This document shows positions 1 through 8,062 of a stretch of DNA of 64,000 nt, piece by piece. Position 1 is the stretch's first letter; every line of letters begins with the position of its first letter. A model generated the notes under the pieces. The model saw only the letters and a list, made by a program, of their open reading frames with translations. It was not told the origin of the DNA and ran no database searches. The stretch spans positions 157,034-221,033 of the forward strand of contig JAEZGK010000013.1 in assembly GCA_023437365.1 (NCBI GenBank), read 5' to 3'. A program made the translations under genes and the position numbers. Source of the DNA: Bacillota bacterium (GTDB taxonomy: Bacteria > Bacillota > Clostridia > Lachnospirales > Lachnospiraceae).

Positions 1-900
1 AATACCATCTGCCATCTGGCGATCAAAATAGCCTTCATACCGGAATATCTCGGTAATCGGTACTCCTTCAGGACAAGGAAGGCAGAGGCCACATTGTCGG
101 CATACATAGGTACCGAGCTCCGGGGCATTTTCGTATAACTCATCAACCTCCTTGGTTGTCATAGGAGTAAAATGTTCTGCGTAGCTTAAATCAGCTTCCA
201 GGATCTCACGGTTATTGATTCCTGCGACCACGAGGGATACAGGTTGGCTGAAGGCATACCTAAAGGCTATCTCGGCAGAACGCCACAGAAGACCATCACC
301 TACCGGCTTCATTAATATTATAGCTGAATTATGTGATTGCGCCAGAGGCACCAGTTCTGACTGGATTTCCGGAAAATTAAAATGATCGTAATAATTAATG
401 GTGGTCATGACAGCATCAAACGGAAATTCCTTGAGTGCTCTTATAAGTACATCCGGCTGACCATGCATGGAGATACCGATATGTTTAATCTTACCTTCAC
501 TTTTAGCTTGTAAAGCTCCCTCGATTGCTCCTCCCGGAGATAAGAGCTGATCCAGCTCTTCCATTGTACCGACAGCATGCATTATAAATAAATCCACGTA
601 ATCGGTTCTTAAATTCTCTAAGCTCTGATCAAGTGATTTCAGACATTGTTCCTTCGATCTTTCCCCTGTTTTCGTGGCAAGGATATATTCACTTCTTCTG
701 CCTGATACACATTGTCCGATTTTTCGTTCGGACTCTCCGTTCCCATAGCTTGCAGCCGTCTCGATATAGTTACCGCCTGCATCCAGATAACGGTTTAATA
801 AGTAGTTAGCTTCAGCAACCGGTATTTCTAATAAATGAAAACCACCAAAGCCTAAAATAGTAGTTTCTAAACCTGTATTACCAAATGCTCTTTTTTCCAT
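1..900 (-). CDS. aldo/keto reductase with C-terminal 4Fe-4S motif (3' end outside window)
   Basis: The reading frame starts at the ATG complementary to 898-900 and is still open at the left edge, so only the C-terminal end is missing. The N-terminus (MEKRAFGNTGLETTILGFGG) is typical of the aldo/keto reductase TIM barrel, which reduces carbonyls with NAD(P)H. The usual catalytic Tyr (ASYGNGESE), Lys (ILATKTG) and His (DLFIMHA) are visible. The position that is normally Asp (FIDTA) reads Glu (YIETA), which is unusual. Near the visible end is CRQCGLCLPCPEG, a C-x2-C-x2-C-x3-CP motif for one 4Fe-4S cluster; a clostridial AKR subfamily carries such a tail. The gene diverges from the transporter operon across an 876-base gap. 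The substrate cannot be told. Confidence 0.88.
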   Translation of the reverse strand, partial: MEKRAFGNTGLETTILGFGGFHLLEIPVAEANYLLNRYLDAGGNYIETAASYGNGESERKIGQCVSGRRSEYILATKTGERSKEQCLKSLDQSLENLRTDYVDLFIMHAVGTMEELDQLLSPGGAIEGALQAKSEGKIKHIGISMHGQPDVLIRALKEFPFDAVMTTINYYDHFNFPEIQSELVPLAQSHNSAIILMKPVGDGLLWRSAEIAFRYAFSQPVSLVVAGINNREILEADLSYAEHFTPMTTKEVDELYENAPELGTYVCRQCGLCLPCPEGVPITEIFRYEGYFDRQMADGI

Positions 901-1535
901 GGTGTCTCCTTTGAATTGTTTATTATTTAGTCGTATAACGGCTGATATCATCAACCATATTTTTCGCTATATTAGATAACTGCTTCGCACTGTAATTCAT
1001 ATCAACCCCATTGCTATACCAACCCCAAGTGATAACATAAAATATTTTATATTATGCTTTTCTTCATTATTTTATAATCCCCTCTATGTAATAATCAAGG
1101 ATAGTTAAATTTTACTTCAGTAAAAAATGACTGTCAATTATATTCTGTAAAATCAACGTAATTCTGTAAAATCAACGTAATTCTAAGAAAATAATTCTAT
1201 TTATTATTTCGCAAACCTAGGATTATTCTAATAAAGACGATGAACAGAAGGATGAAATGGCCGCTTCAGAGCTTATACCGACATATGATGCAGATATCAA
1301 TTATTGTGAAATATTGGATGCCAGAGAAAGGAACAATCTCTCTCACATGCAACTCAATCATAGGATATTTTAAGGGAGGATTAGCGTTCGTCACAAATAT
1401 GATTATATATAAAATTGTGATTGCATTATATTAATATTAGTACTATAATAAAGCAATAAAAATTATATTATCAGATAATTGCATTTCTTCTCATCTGGTA
1501 TTCAGATTAGCTCTATTTTACAGATTGAATATTAG
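901..1535. other. intergenic region with a 19-bp tandem repeat
   Basis: This long AT-rich gap separates the reductase from the transporter operon. At 1142-1184 the 19-mer ATTCTGTAAAATCAACGTA occurs twice in tandem, followed by a partial third copy. A short open frame at 1240-1434 has no ribosome site and biased AT-rich codons, so I do not call it a gene. Apart from a possible gene fragment at 1221-1373 (separate entry) and the structured repeats that follow, I see nothing else. The promoter of the downstream operon must lie here, but I could not pick one with confidence. Confidence 0.6.
1221..1373 (+). pseudogene. possible 50-codon gene fragment
   Basis: A frame between two stops reads DYSNKDDEQKDEMAASELIP and continues to ...MQLNHRIF before a stop at 1371-1373. 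Its codon choice looks more like real coding sequence than the overlapping 64-codon frame does. It has no ribosome site and no good start except an internal ATG. It may be the relic of a lost gene. I do not recognise the family, and chance cannot be excluded. Confidence 0.2.
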
Positions 1536-1613
1536 AAGGAAACGAAGGGGTTTCAACAGTTATCAATGATTATCTAAAATGGTGATCATTGATAAATATT
1601 GAAGCCCTTTTTT
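1536..1613 (+). promoter_or_regulatory. structured RNA element, copy 1 (terminator-like)
   Basis: The element begins AAGGAAACGAA. An outer stem pairs GGGTTTCAA (1548-1556) with TTGAAGCCC (1599-1607). A 15-bp inner stem pairs 1560-1574 with 1581-1595 around the loop TAAAAT. Six Ts follow the outer stem, so it can act as an intrinsic terminator. A second copy lies 135 bp downstream with compensatory changes in the stem. It is on the sense strand of the transporter/5-oxoprolinase operon and is most likely a leader attenuator; a palindromic mobile repeat is the alternative. Confidence 0.6.
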
Positions 1614-1670
1614 CATTACTTTTTTATTGTTTTCATTATATTTTCTTTCACAAAACGATTAATATATCCA

Positions 1671-1748
1671 AAGGAAACGAAAGAGTTTCAACAATTATCA
1701 ATGATTATCTGAAAAGGATAATCATTGATAAGGGCTGAAGCTCTTTTA
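1671..1748 (+). promoter_or_regulatory. structured RNA element, copy 2 (leader attenuator of the transporter operon)
   Basis: This is the second copy of the element at 1536-1613, starting with the same AAGGAAACGAA. The outer stem AAGAGTTTCA (1681-1690) pairs with TGAAGCTCTT (1736-1745). The inner stem pairs 1695-1709 with 1717-1731 around TGAAAAG. Compared with copy 1, a G-C pair of the outer stem has become A-U on both sides, and the GGTG arm has become GATA while still pairing with TATC. The element ends about 30 bases before the ATG at 1777, so it lies in the 5' leader. Confidence 0.6.
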
Positions 1749-1776
1749 TATTACAATAATATGGAGGTAGAAATTT

Positions 1777-2979
1777 ATGAAAAAGAAATTGTTATCTTTG
1801 GTACTTATTACTGCCCTGATCGTATCAATTCTATCAGGATGTAAAAGTACAACAAAATCAGAAACATCGGATACTCCAACAACTTCAGATGCTTCTTCAA
1901 CTGAAGTAGCTTCATCAACATCAGGTGAAGAAGACAACATTGTCCGTATCGGAGTTGTATGTACGATCACAGGCGGTAGCGCTATCTATGGTGAAGGCGC
2001 TAAGAATGCAGTAACCATGGCAGCAGATGAAATTAATGGAAGTGACAGTAAGATTAAAGTTGAAATCGTTAAAATTGTTGACGATGCCAGTGATTCTAAA
2101 CAGGCAGTGAATGCCTACAATAGTCTGGAGCCAAGCTCACCGGAAGCAGTTGTTGGTGCATTTTTCTCATCTGTTACCTTACCTATGGCCGAGATAGCAA
2201 AAGAGCAAAATATGTTATTACTTGCAACAGGAGCTACGAATAAAAAAGTAACAGAAGTTGGACCTACAATTTTTAGAGATTGTTTTATTGATCCTTATCA
2301 AGGCAAGATGGCAGCACAATTTGCAAAAGAACAGGGCGTTACAAAGGCAGCTATTATTTATGCAAAGGATGATGATTATTCCAATGGTCTTAAGGATGCA
2401 TTTGTTGAGAATGCACAGGCAAACGGGATTGAAATTGTATATACCGGTGAATGTACTACGAAGGATACCGATTTTACGGCACAGGCTTCACAGGCAGTTG
2501 CAGCTGGCGCAGATTTCTTATTCTATCCTGCCTTCCTCGATACAGTGCCATTGTTAGTACAGCAGGTAAGAGATGCCGGATATGAAGGTATCATTATGGG
2601 TGGCGATGGTTGGGATGGTTCAGACACAACAGGTCTGGAATCCTACTTTAATAAATGTTACTTTACAAACCATTATTCATCCGAAGATTCAGCACCTGCT
2701 GTTCAGGAATTTGTTACGAAATATACAGAGAACTATGGTGTTGAAAGCTTAACTGCTTGTGCAGCACTCTACTACGATGCGATATATATGTTAGTTGAAG
2801 CAGCAAAAAATGGTGGTGGTACGGATACGGCTTCTTTAGTAAAAGGTATGACTGGTATGACATTTACCGGAGTGGGGGGCACCTTTACGATGGATGAAAA
2901 TCGTAATGCTATCAAGAGCGTTGTTATCAATACATATGATGCTGGTAAGGTTAAGTGGTTAAAAACTTTAGAGCCGTAG
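1777..2979 (+). CDS. LIV-type ABC transporter substrate-binding lipoprotein
   Basis: This 400-residue protein is the extracellular receptor of a high-affinity amino-acid importer. A signal peptide ends in the lipobox LSGC with Cys22 as the lipidated residue. A Ser/Thr-rich linker (about 24-50) leads to a type 1 periplasmic-binding fold (Peripla_BP_6, about 56-385). GGAGG lies a few bases before the ATG. It heads the livHMGF genes and the 5-oxoprolinase cluster. The fold usually binds branched-chain or other amino acids, amides or urea; the operon suggests D-glutamate, 5-oxoproline or a peptide/amide of these, which is inference. Confidence 0.93.
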   Translation: MKKKLLSLVLITALIVSILSGCKSTTKSETSDTPTTSDASSTEVASSTSGEEDNIVRIGVVCTITGGSAIYGEGAKNAVTMAADEINGSDSKIKVEIVKIVDDASDSKQAVNAYNSLEPSSPEAVVGAFFSSVTLPMAEIAKEQNMLLLATGATNKKVTEVGPTIFRDCFIDPYQGKMAAQFAKEQGVTKAAIIYAKDDDYSNGLKDAFVENAQANGIEIVYTGECTTKDTDFTAQASQAVAAGADFLFYPAFLDTVPLLVQQVRDAGYEGIIMGGDGWDGSDTTGLESYFNKCYFTNHYSSEDSAPAVQEFVTKYTENYGVESLTACAALYYDAIYMLVEAAKNGGGTDTASLVKGMTGMTFTGVGGTFTMDENRNAIKSVVINTYDAGKVKWLKTLEP

Positions 2980-3012
2980 AACAGTAAAGAATAAAAATAG
3001 AGTATACAATAG

Positions 3013-3044
3013 CATACAACGCAGGAATCAAACTGCGTTGTATG
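3013..3044 (+). terminator. 12-bp perfect hairpin between receptor and permease genes
   Basis: CATACAACGCAG (3013-3024) and CTGCGTTGTATG (3033-3044) are perfect inverted repeats around an 8-base loop, followed by T/A-rich sequence without a clean T-run. It probably stabilises the receptor mRNA or gives partial termination, so the binding protein outnumbers the permease. This is common between receptor and permease genes of ABC importers. Confidence 0.6.
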
Positions 3045-3079
3045 TTATTAATTTATATTCGGAAAGACAGGTATTTGAT

Positions 3080-3967
3080 ATGTCGTTATTGATTCAAAGT
3101 ATGGTAAATGGCCTAAATCAAGGGGCAATATACGCATTAATAGCTCTTGGGTATACCATGGTTTATGGTATTATTCGTATGATTAACTTTGCACACGGTG
3201 ACTTTATCATGGTTGGTAGTTATACATTGTTTTATACGATACCATTAATGATTCATGCTGGTATGCCGCCCTGGATGGCAGTATTCATCGCTATTGCTGT
3301 TTGTACTGTAGTCGGAATTACTGTTGAGATTGTAGCATATAGACCTGTACGTAAAGCGGGTTCTATGACAGCCTTGATCACTGCCCTAGCCATGAGCCTT
3401 TTCTTAGAGAATTTGGCAATGGTAGTATTCGGAGCTAATCCAAAATCAGTACCAGCCATTTTTAATCGTGCATCCATTGATATTCTGGGAGCCAAATTAC
3501 AAGCGAAATATCTGCTTACCTTGGGTATCGGTATCATCATGATGATTGCACTTCAGATGTTTGTAAAAAAGACAAAATTAGGTAAGGCCATGAGAGCAGT
3601 TCCACAGGATAAACAGGCAGCTACTCTAATGGGGATTAAAGTAAATAATATAATTACGATTACCTTTGGTATCGGTTCTGCACTTGCTGCAATAGCTGCG
3701 CTTATGTATTGTAGTACTTATCCAAGATGTACAACGGATATGGGAAGTATGATGGGATTAAAAGCCTTTGTTGCAGCTGTTCTTGGCGGTATAGGAAGTA
3801 TTCCGGGTGCTATGATTGGTGGTTTGATCGTTGGGCTAGTAGAAATTTTCGTAAAGGTATATATCGCTCCCGGTTGGTATGAAGCGATTACCTATAGCCT
3901 TTTAATCATCGTATTAATTGTAAAGCCATCTGGTATACTGGGTAAAAATATTGGCGAGAAAGTGTAG
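3080..3967 (+). CDS. livH: LIV-type ABC transporter permease (LivH-like)
   Basis: This is the first membrane subunit of the LIV-type importer, about 295 residues with some eight hydrophobic segments and the BPD_transp_2 fold. Conserved stretches include LIALGYTMVYGIIRMINFAHGD near the N-terminus and FVAAVLGGIGSIPGAMIGG near the C-terminus. A longer frame exists from a TTG at 3038, but that lies inside the upstream hairpin; I prefer the ATG at 3080, which gives the usual MSLLIQSMVNGLNQGAIYAL start. It is followed after 8 bases by the LivM-like gene. Confidence 0.92.
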   Translation: MSLLIQSMVNGLNQGAIYALIALGYTMVYGIIRMINFAHGDFIMVGSYTLFYTIPLMIHAGMPPWMAVFIAIAVCTVVGITVEIVAYRPVRKAGSMTALITALAMSLFLENLAMVVFGANPKSVPAIFNRASIDILGAKLQAKYLLTLGIGIIMMIALQMFVKKTKLGKAMRAVPQDKQAATLMGIKVNNIITITFGIGSALAAIAALMYCSTYPRCTTDMGSMMGLKAFVAAVLGGIGSIPGAMIGGLIVGLVEIFVKVYIAPGWYEAITYSLLIIVLIVKPSGILGKNIGEKV

Positions 3968-3975
3968 GTGGAAAA

Positions 3976-4980
3976 ATGAATATATTCATTAATAAAAAGT
4001 GGACATATTTAATTAATTTTATAGGAATTTGTTTGATCTTTTTTGCGTTTTCGATACTTTTTAATTCAGGAGTATTGGGAACTAGAACCAACTACATAAA
4101 AGGTGTATTTACTACAGCAAGCTATACCATTATTATGGTAACTTCGCTTAATCTATTAACAGGGTTCATGGGTGAATTTTCACTGGGCCATGCCGGATTT
4201 ATGTCTGTGGGAGCCTACAGCTCAGCAATTGTGACAAATATGCTGGTGGGTAAAGGAATACCGAGTATCGTACTTTTTGTTATTGCGTTGCTGACAGGTG
4301 GTATCGCTGCAGCAATCACAGGAACGTTGGTTGGGATACCGGCACTAAGACTTAGAGGAGATTATCTGGCGATTGTTACTATTGCATTTGCGGAAATTAT
4401 TAGAGTTGCGTTTTGTAACTTTGAAATCACCGGAGGAGGAAAGACGATGAGTGGTATTACAAAGCTTTCTAACTTCTACTGGTGCTTTTGGGTTATGGTA
4501 ATTTGCGTGACCTTTATGTATATGTACGTGCGCTCCAGATTTGGCCGCACGGTAGCGGCTATTCGTGAAGATTACATTGCTGCAGCTTCCAGTGGAATTA
4601 ATGTTACCTTTTATAAGGTATTAACCTTTGCAATTTCAGCTTTTTTTGCCGGAATAGGTGGCGCAATGTATGCACATTATATGACCGCTATGATACCTAC
4701 GAATTTTAATTTCATGTATTCAGCAGAATTTCTGACGGAGGTGATCATTGGTGGTACCGGATCATTAACCGGTTCTATTATCGGGGCAGCCTTCTTATCA
4801 GCATTGCCGGAGGCAATGAGAGAATTTTCAAATTATCGTATGCTTGCATACTCGATTATATTGGTATTGGTAATGATATTTAAACCAAGTGGTATTTTTG
4901 GAACCTATGAATTCTCTTTAACAGGTACTCTTTCTAAATTATTTAGTAAAGCTAAAAAGAAGGAGGTAAGTAAATCATGA
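3976..4980 (+). CDS. livM: LIV-type ABC transporter permease (LivM-like)
   Basis: This 334-residue protein is the second membrane subunit. It shows the family hallmarks LTGFMGEFSLGHAGFMSVGAY (about 61-81), VGIPALRLRGDYLAIVTIAF (about 118-137) and IIGGTGSLTGSIIGAAF (about 256-272). AGGTGG precedes the ATG by a few bases, and the last codons overlap the ATPase gene by four bases (ATGA), implying translational coupling. The Lys-rich tail is cytoplasmic. Together with LivH it forms the translocation channel. Confidence 0.93.
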   Translation: MNIFINKKWTYLINFIGICLIFFAFSILFNSGVLGTRTNYIKGVFTTASYTIIMVTSLNLLTGFMGEFSLGHAGFMSVGAYSSAIVTNMLVGKGIPSIVLFVIALLTGGIAAAITGTLVGIPALRLRGDYLAIVTIAFAEIIRVAFCNFEITGGGKTMSGITKLSNFYWCFWVMVICVTFMYMYVRSRFGRTVAAIREDYIAAASSGINVTFYKVLTFAISAFFAGIGGAMYAHYMTAMIPTNFNFMYSAEFLTEVIIGGTGSLTGSIIGAAFLSALPEAMREFSNYRMLAYSIILVLVMIFKPSGIFGTYEFSLTGTLSKLFSKAKKKEVSKS

Positions 4981-5756
4981 GTACAGAAGAACCTGTATTA
5001 AAAGTATCACATTTAGGGATTTCATTTGGAGGACTTAAGGCAGTAAGTGATTTCAATATTGAAATAGGAAAAAGCGAATTGTACGGCCTCATTGGTCCAA
5101 ATGGTGCCGGAAAAACAACAGTATTCAACTTGCTTACAGGAGTATATAAGCCTACAGAAGGTGCTTTTTTCCTGAATGGTGAGAAAATGAACGGAAAAAA
5201 GACACATCAGGTAGTACAGTCAGGCATTGCAAGAACTTTTCAAAATATACGTCTTTTTAAGAAAATGACTGCGCTTGACAATGTAAAAGTTGCTATGAAT
5301 ATGAAAATGAATTATTCGGTTTTTTCGGCAATTTTTCGGTTGCCGGGTTATTGGAAGGAAGAAGCAGAAATTGATGCAAAGGCAAGGAAATTGTTAAAGG
5401 TAGTGAAGCTTTTAGATAAGGCTGATGTGGTGGCTCAGAACCTTCCCTACGGACAGCAAAGAAGGCTTGAAATAGCAAGAGCTCTTGCTACTGATATGAA
5501 ATTACTGCTTTTAGATGAACCTGCGGCAGGTATGAATCCTACTGAGACAGCTGAATTACTTGACATTATTAATTTCATTCGAAAAGAATTTAATATTTCT
5601 GTATTACTGATAGAGCATGATATGAGCTTAGTTATGAAGATTTGTGAAAAAATTCAGGTGATTGATTATGGTGAAACAATAGCCTTTGGTACACCGGAGG
5701 AGATTGCAAATAATCCCAGAGTAATTGAATCTTATCTCGGTAAAGAGGACGAATAA
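4977..5756 (+). CDS. livG: LIV-type ABC transporter ATP-binding protein (LivG-like)
   Basis: A 259-residue ATPase with Walker A GPNGAGKT (about 40-47), Q-loop RTFQNIRLF, the LivG-type signature LPYGQQRRLEIARAL instead of LSGGQ, Walker B LLLLDEPAAGMNP and switch His in IEHDM. The C-terminal extension IAFGTPEEIANNPRVIESYLG is typical of the BCA_ABC_TP family. AAGGAGG precedes the start, which overlaps livM by four bases. It powers import together with the LivF subunit. Confidence 0.94.
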   Translation: MSTEEPVLKVSHLGISFGGLKAVSDFNIEIGKSELYGLIGPNGAGKTTVFNLLTGVYKPTEGAFFLNGEKMNGKKTHQVVQSGIARTFQNIRLFKKMTALDNVKVAMNMKMNYSVFSAIFRLPGYWKEEAEIDAKARKLLKVVKLLDKADVVAQNLPYGQQRRLEIARALATDMKLLLLDEPAAGMNPTETAELLDIINFIRKEFNISVLLIEHDMSLVMKICEKIQVIDYGETIAFGTPEEIANNPRVIESYLGKEDE

Positions 5757-5770
5757 GGGGGTGAATACAT

Positions 5771-6478
5771 ATGCTATCTATTAAAGAGTTACATGTTTCC
5801 TATGGTGCTATTCATGCGATTCATGGAGTAAGTCTGGAGGTCAAGGATGGAGAAATTGTTTCCTTAATCGGAGCGAACGGTGCCGGAAAAACAACTATTT
5901 TACATACAGTTACAGGTCTAAAGACCGCAAAAAGCGGTACAATTACCTACGGAGAGCTTGACCTATGTGTAACGGATGCGAGCAAATTGATAAAATATGG
6001 GATTAGCCATGTTCCGGAAGGAAGACATATTTTCCCGGATATGACTGTTTTGGAGAACCTGGAAATGGGAGCTTACTCTTCGAAGAAAAATAAAAGTGAG
6101 CTTGAAAAAAACTTCGGGATGGTATTTGAACGTTTTCCGAGATTAAAGGAAAGATACAAGCAGCTGGCAGGAACATTGTCAGGTGGTGAACAACAGATGC
6201 TGGCAATGGGCAGAGCATTAATGGCAGATCCTAAAATATTATTACTTGATGAGCCTTCCATGGGACTATCGCCGATCCTGGTAAAGGAAATATTCAGTAT
6301 CATTCGATATTGCCATGATATTGGGATAACAATACTTTTGGTTGAGCAGAATGCAAAAATGGCACTTAGTATCGCAGACAGAGCATATGTTTTGGAGACC
6401 GGAAATATTACAATTAGTGGTAAAGCCAAGGAACTGCTGGAAGACGACAGAGTTCGAAAGGCATATCTTGGTCAATAG
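5771..6478 (+). CDS. livF: LIV-type ABC transporter ATP-binding protein (LivF-like)
   Basis: A 235-residue ATPase with Walker A GANGAGKT, signature LSGGEQQMLAMGRAL, Walker B ILLLDEPSMGLSP and the LVEQNA switch region characteristic of LivF rather than LivG. A GGGGGTG ribosome site lies just upstream of the ATG, 14 bases after livG. It completes the five-gene importer. The 69-base gap to the next co-directional gene holds no terminator, so transcription probably continues into the metabolic genes. Confidence 0.94.
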   Translation: MLSIKELHVSYGAIHAIHGVSLEVKDGEIVSLIGANGAGKTTILHTVTGLKTAKSGTITYGELDLCVTDASKLIKYGISHVPEGRHIFPDMTVLENLEMGAYSSKKNKSELEKNFGMVFERFPRLKERYKQLAGTLSGGEQQMLAMGRALMADPKILLLDEPSMGLSPILVKEIFSIIRYCHDIGITILLVEQNAKMALSIADRAYVLETGNITISGKAKELLEDDRVRKAYLGQ

Positions 6479-6547
6479 TCTCGCAAATAGCCTGTGAGTT
6501 ATTTGTGATTAGCGATGGCGCGTTTGGGCGGCGGAATGGAGATAAGT

Positions 6548-7171
6548 ATGGAACATTTTATTCTCGCTATTACGAGAACCTGCGGAAGTGGGGCAACCAC
6601 TATCAGTAAAATGCTTGCAGCAGAGTATGGAATTGCACTATATGACAGGCAACTTTTACGCTTGGCTTCAGAAGACAGTGGAATTAATGAAGCCTTATTC
6701 TTGGAAGCAGACGAAACGGTAAAAAAGACTATTTTGTATCACGTTTCTAAAAAGGTTTATAACGGAGAATTGATACCTCCGGAAAGTGATAATTTTACTT
6801 CAGATAATAACCTTTTTAATTATCAGGCAAAAGTACTAAGGAATCTTGCTGAGATAGAATCCTATATTGTAATTGGAAGATGTGGTGATTATATTTTGCG
6901 GGATAGAAAAGATATGATCTCCATTTTCCTCACAGCGGATGAAGATATTTGCACTCAACACGTGATGGAGCGGCTTGTCTGCAATAAGAAAGAAGCTAAG
7001 AAATATATAGCTAAGAATAATAAATTCAGGAGTGATTATTATACTTATCACACCGGTAGAAAGTGGAGAAATCCAGATAATTACGATTTGTGTCTCAATA
7101 CCAGTAAACTGGGGTATAAGAAAACAGTTCAAATTATTAAGGACTACGTTACATTAAGAATAGGTGATTAG
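6548..7171 (+). CDS. cytidylate-kinase-like P-loop protein
   Basis: About 207 residues starting MEHFILAITRTCGSGATTIS, the glycine-rich loop of the cytidylate-kinase-like family (Pfam Cytidylate_kin2). That family has GSGxxx in place of the classical GKS/T and often keeps IGRCGDYIL, seen here around residue 115. A longer frame from 6515 exists; I chose the ATG at 6548 because GGAG lies 6 bases before it. It sits between transporter and amino-acid enzyme genes, so it probably acts on small molecules or in regulation rather than as the housekeeping CMP kinase. Function unknown. Confidence 0.8.
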   Translation: MEHFILAITRTCGSGATTISKMLAAEYGIALYDRQLLRLASEDSGINEALFLEADETVKKTILYHVSKKVYNGELIPPESDNFTSDNNLFNYQAKVLRNLAEIESYIVIGRCGDYILRDRKDMISIFLTADEDICTQHVMERLVCNKKEAKKYIAKNNKFRSDYYTYHTGRKWRNPDNYDLCLNTSKLGYKKTVQIIKDYVTLRIGD

Positions 7172-7207
7172 GATTGAATAAAATTATTAGAAATCAGGTG
7201 CAGATGA

Positions 7208-8059
7208 ATGGAGAATTTAGGATACTACGACGGTAAATATGATTTAATTGAAAATATGACGGTGCCTTTTGATGACAGAGTGCATTACTACGGAGATGGA
7301 GTCTATGATGCCACCTGTGCCGGTAATCATATTATATTTAATCTGGAGGAGCATGTGGAAAGATTTTTTAATAGTGCCGGGTTACTGCAAATTAAAATTC
7401 CGCTGACCAAGGAGGAGTTGAAACAGACTCTGATTGAGATGGTAAATAAGGTAGATGGAGACGAACTTTTTGTCTATTGGCAGGTTACCAGAGCGGTTGC
7501 TCCCAGAAAGCACGTATTTCCTGATCAAGAAGCGAAATTATGGATTATGATTAGACCATCCAAGATAGGTGATCCGAAGCAGCAATTAAAGCTTATTACG
7601 ATAGAAGATACAAGATTTTTACATTGTAATATAAAGACTCTGAATTTAATACCGAATGTCATGGCTTCGCAAAAAGGTGAATTGGCTGGCTGCGATGAGA
7701 TAGTATTCCATCGTGGAGAAAGAGTAACTGAATGCTCGCATAGCAATCTACATATTATTAAGGATGGAAAGTTTATTACACCTCCGGCAGATCACTATAT
7801 TCTGGCGGGAATTGCCAGAGCACATTTGATTAAAATGTGCAAGCAATTAACTATTCCGGTAGAGGAAACGGTATTTACGGTACAAGAAATGATGGAGGCA
7901 GATGAGGTTATCATCAGTTCTTCAAGTAATTTCTGCTTGTCAGCGTATGAGATAGATGGTAAGAAGGTCGGAGGTAAAGCGCCGGAGCTCCTTCATAAAT
8001 TACAGGCAGCGCTAATGGATGAATACTTAGTAGCCACAAATCAGAAGGAGGCCAAATGA
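7208..8059 (+). CDS. dat: D-amino acid aminotransferase (class IV PLP enzyme)
   Basis: 283 residues of the fold-type IV transaminase family (D-alanine transaminase / BCAT / ADC lyase). The PLP Lys is K143 in CNIKTLNLIPNVMASQ, and ECSHSNLHI carries the Glu that pairs with the PLP ring nitrogen. RVHYYGDGVYD near residue 25 and IIISSSSNF-type PLP phosphate residues near 237 fit D-amino-acid transaminase better than BCAT. The usual reaction is D-Ala + 2-oxoglutarate = pyruvate + D-Glu, reversible. It lies 3 bases upstream of the DUF4392 gene. Family assignment is secure; D-specificity rests on motif similarity and context. Confidence 0.82.
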   Translation: MENLGYYDGKYDLIENMTVPFDDRVHYYGDGVYDATCAGNHIIFNLEEHVERFFNSAGLLQIKIPLTKEELKQTLIEMVNKVDGDELFVYWQVTRAVAPRKHVFPDQEAKLWIMIRPSKIGDPKQQLKLITIEDTRFLHCNIKTLNLIPNVMASQKGELAGCDEIVFHRGERVTECSHSNLHIIKDGKFITPPADHYILAGIARAHLIKMCKQLTIPVEETVFTVQEMMEADEVIISSSSNFCLSAYEIDGKKVGGKAPELLHKLQAALMDEYLVATNQKEAK

Positions 8060-8062
8060 TCC

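Noticed and set aside
1240..1434. 64-codon open frame in the long upstream gap
   Set aside because: No ribosome site, AT-driven Ile/Met/Tyr content and no recognisable domain; a different frame looks more coding-like.
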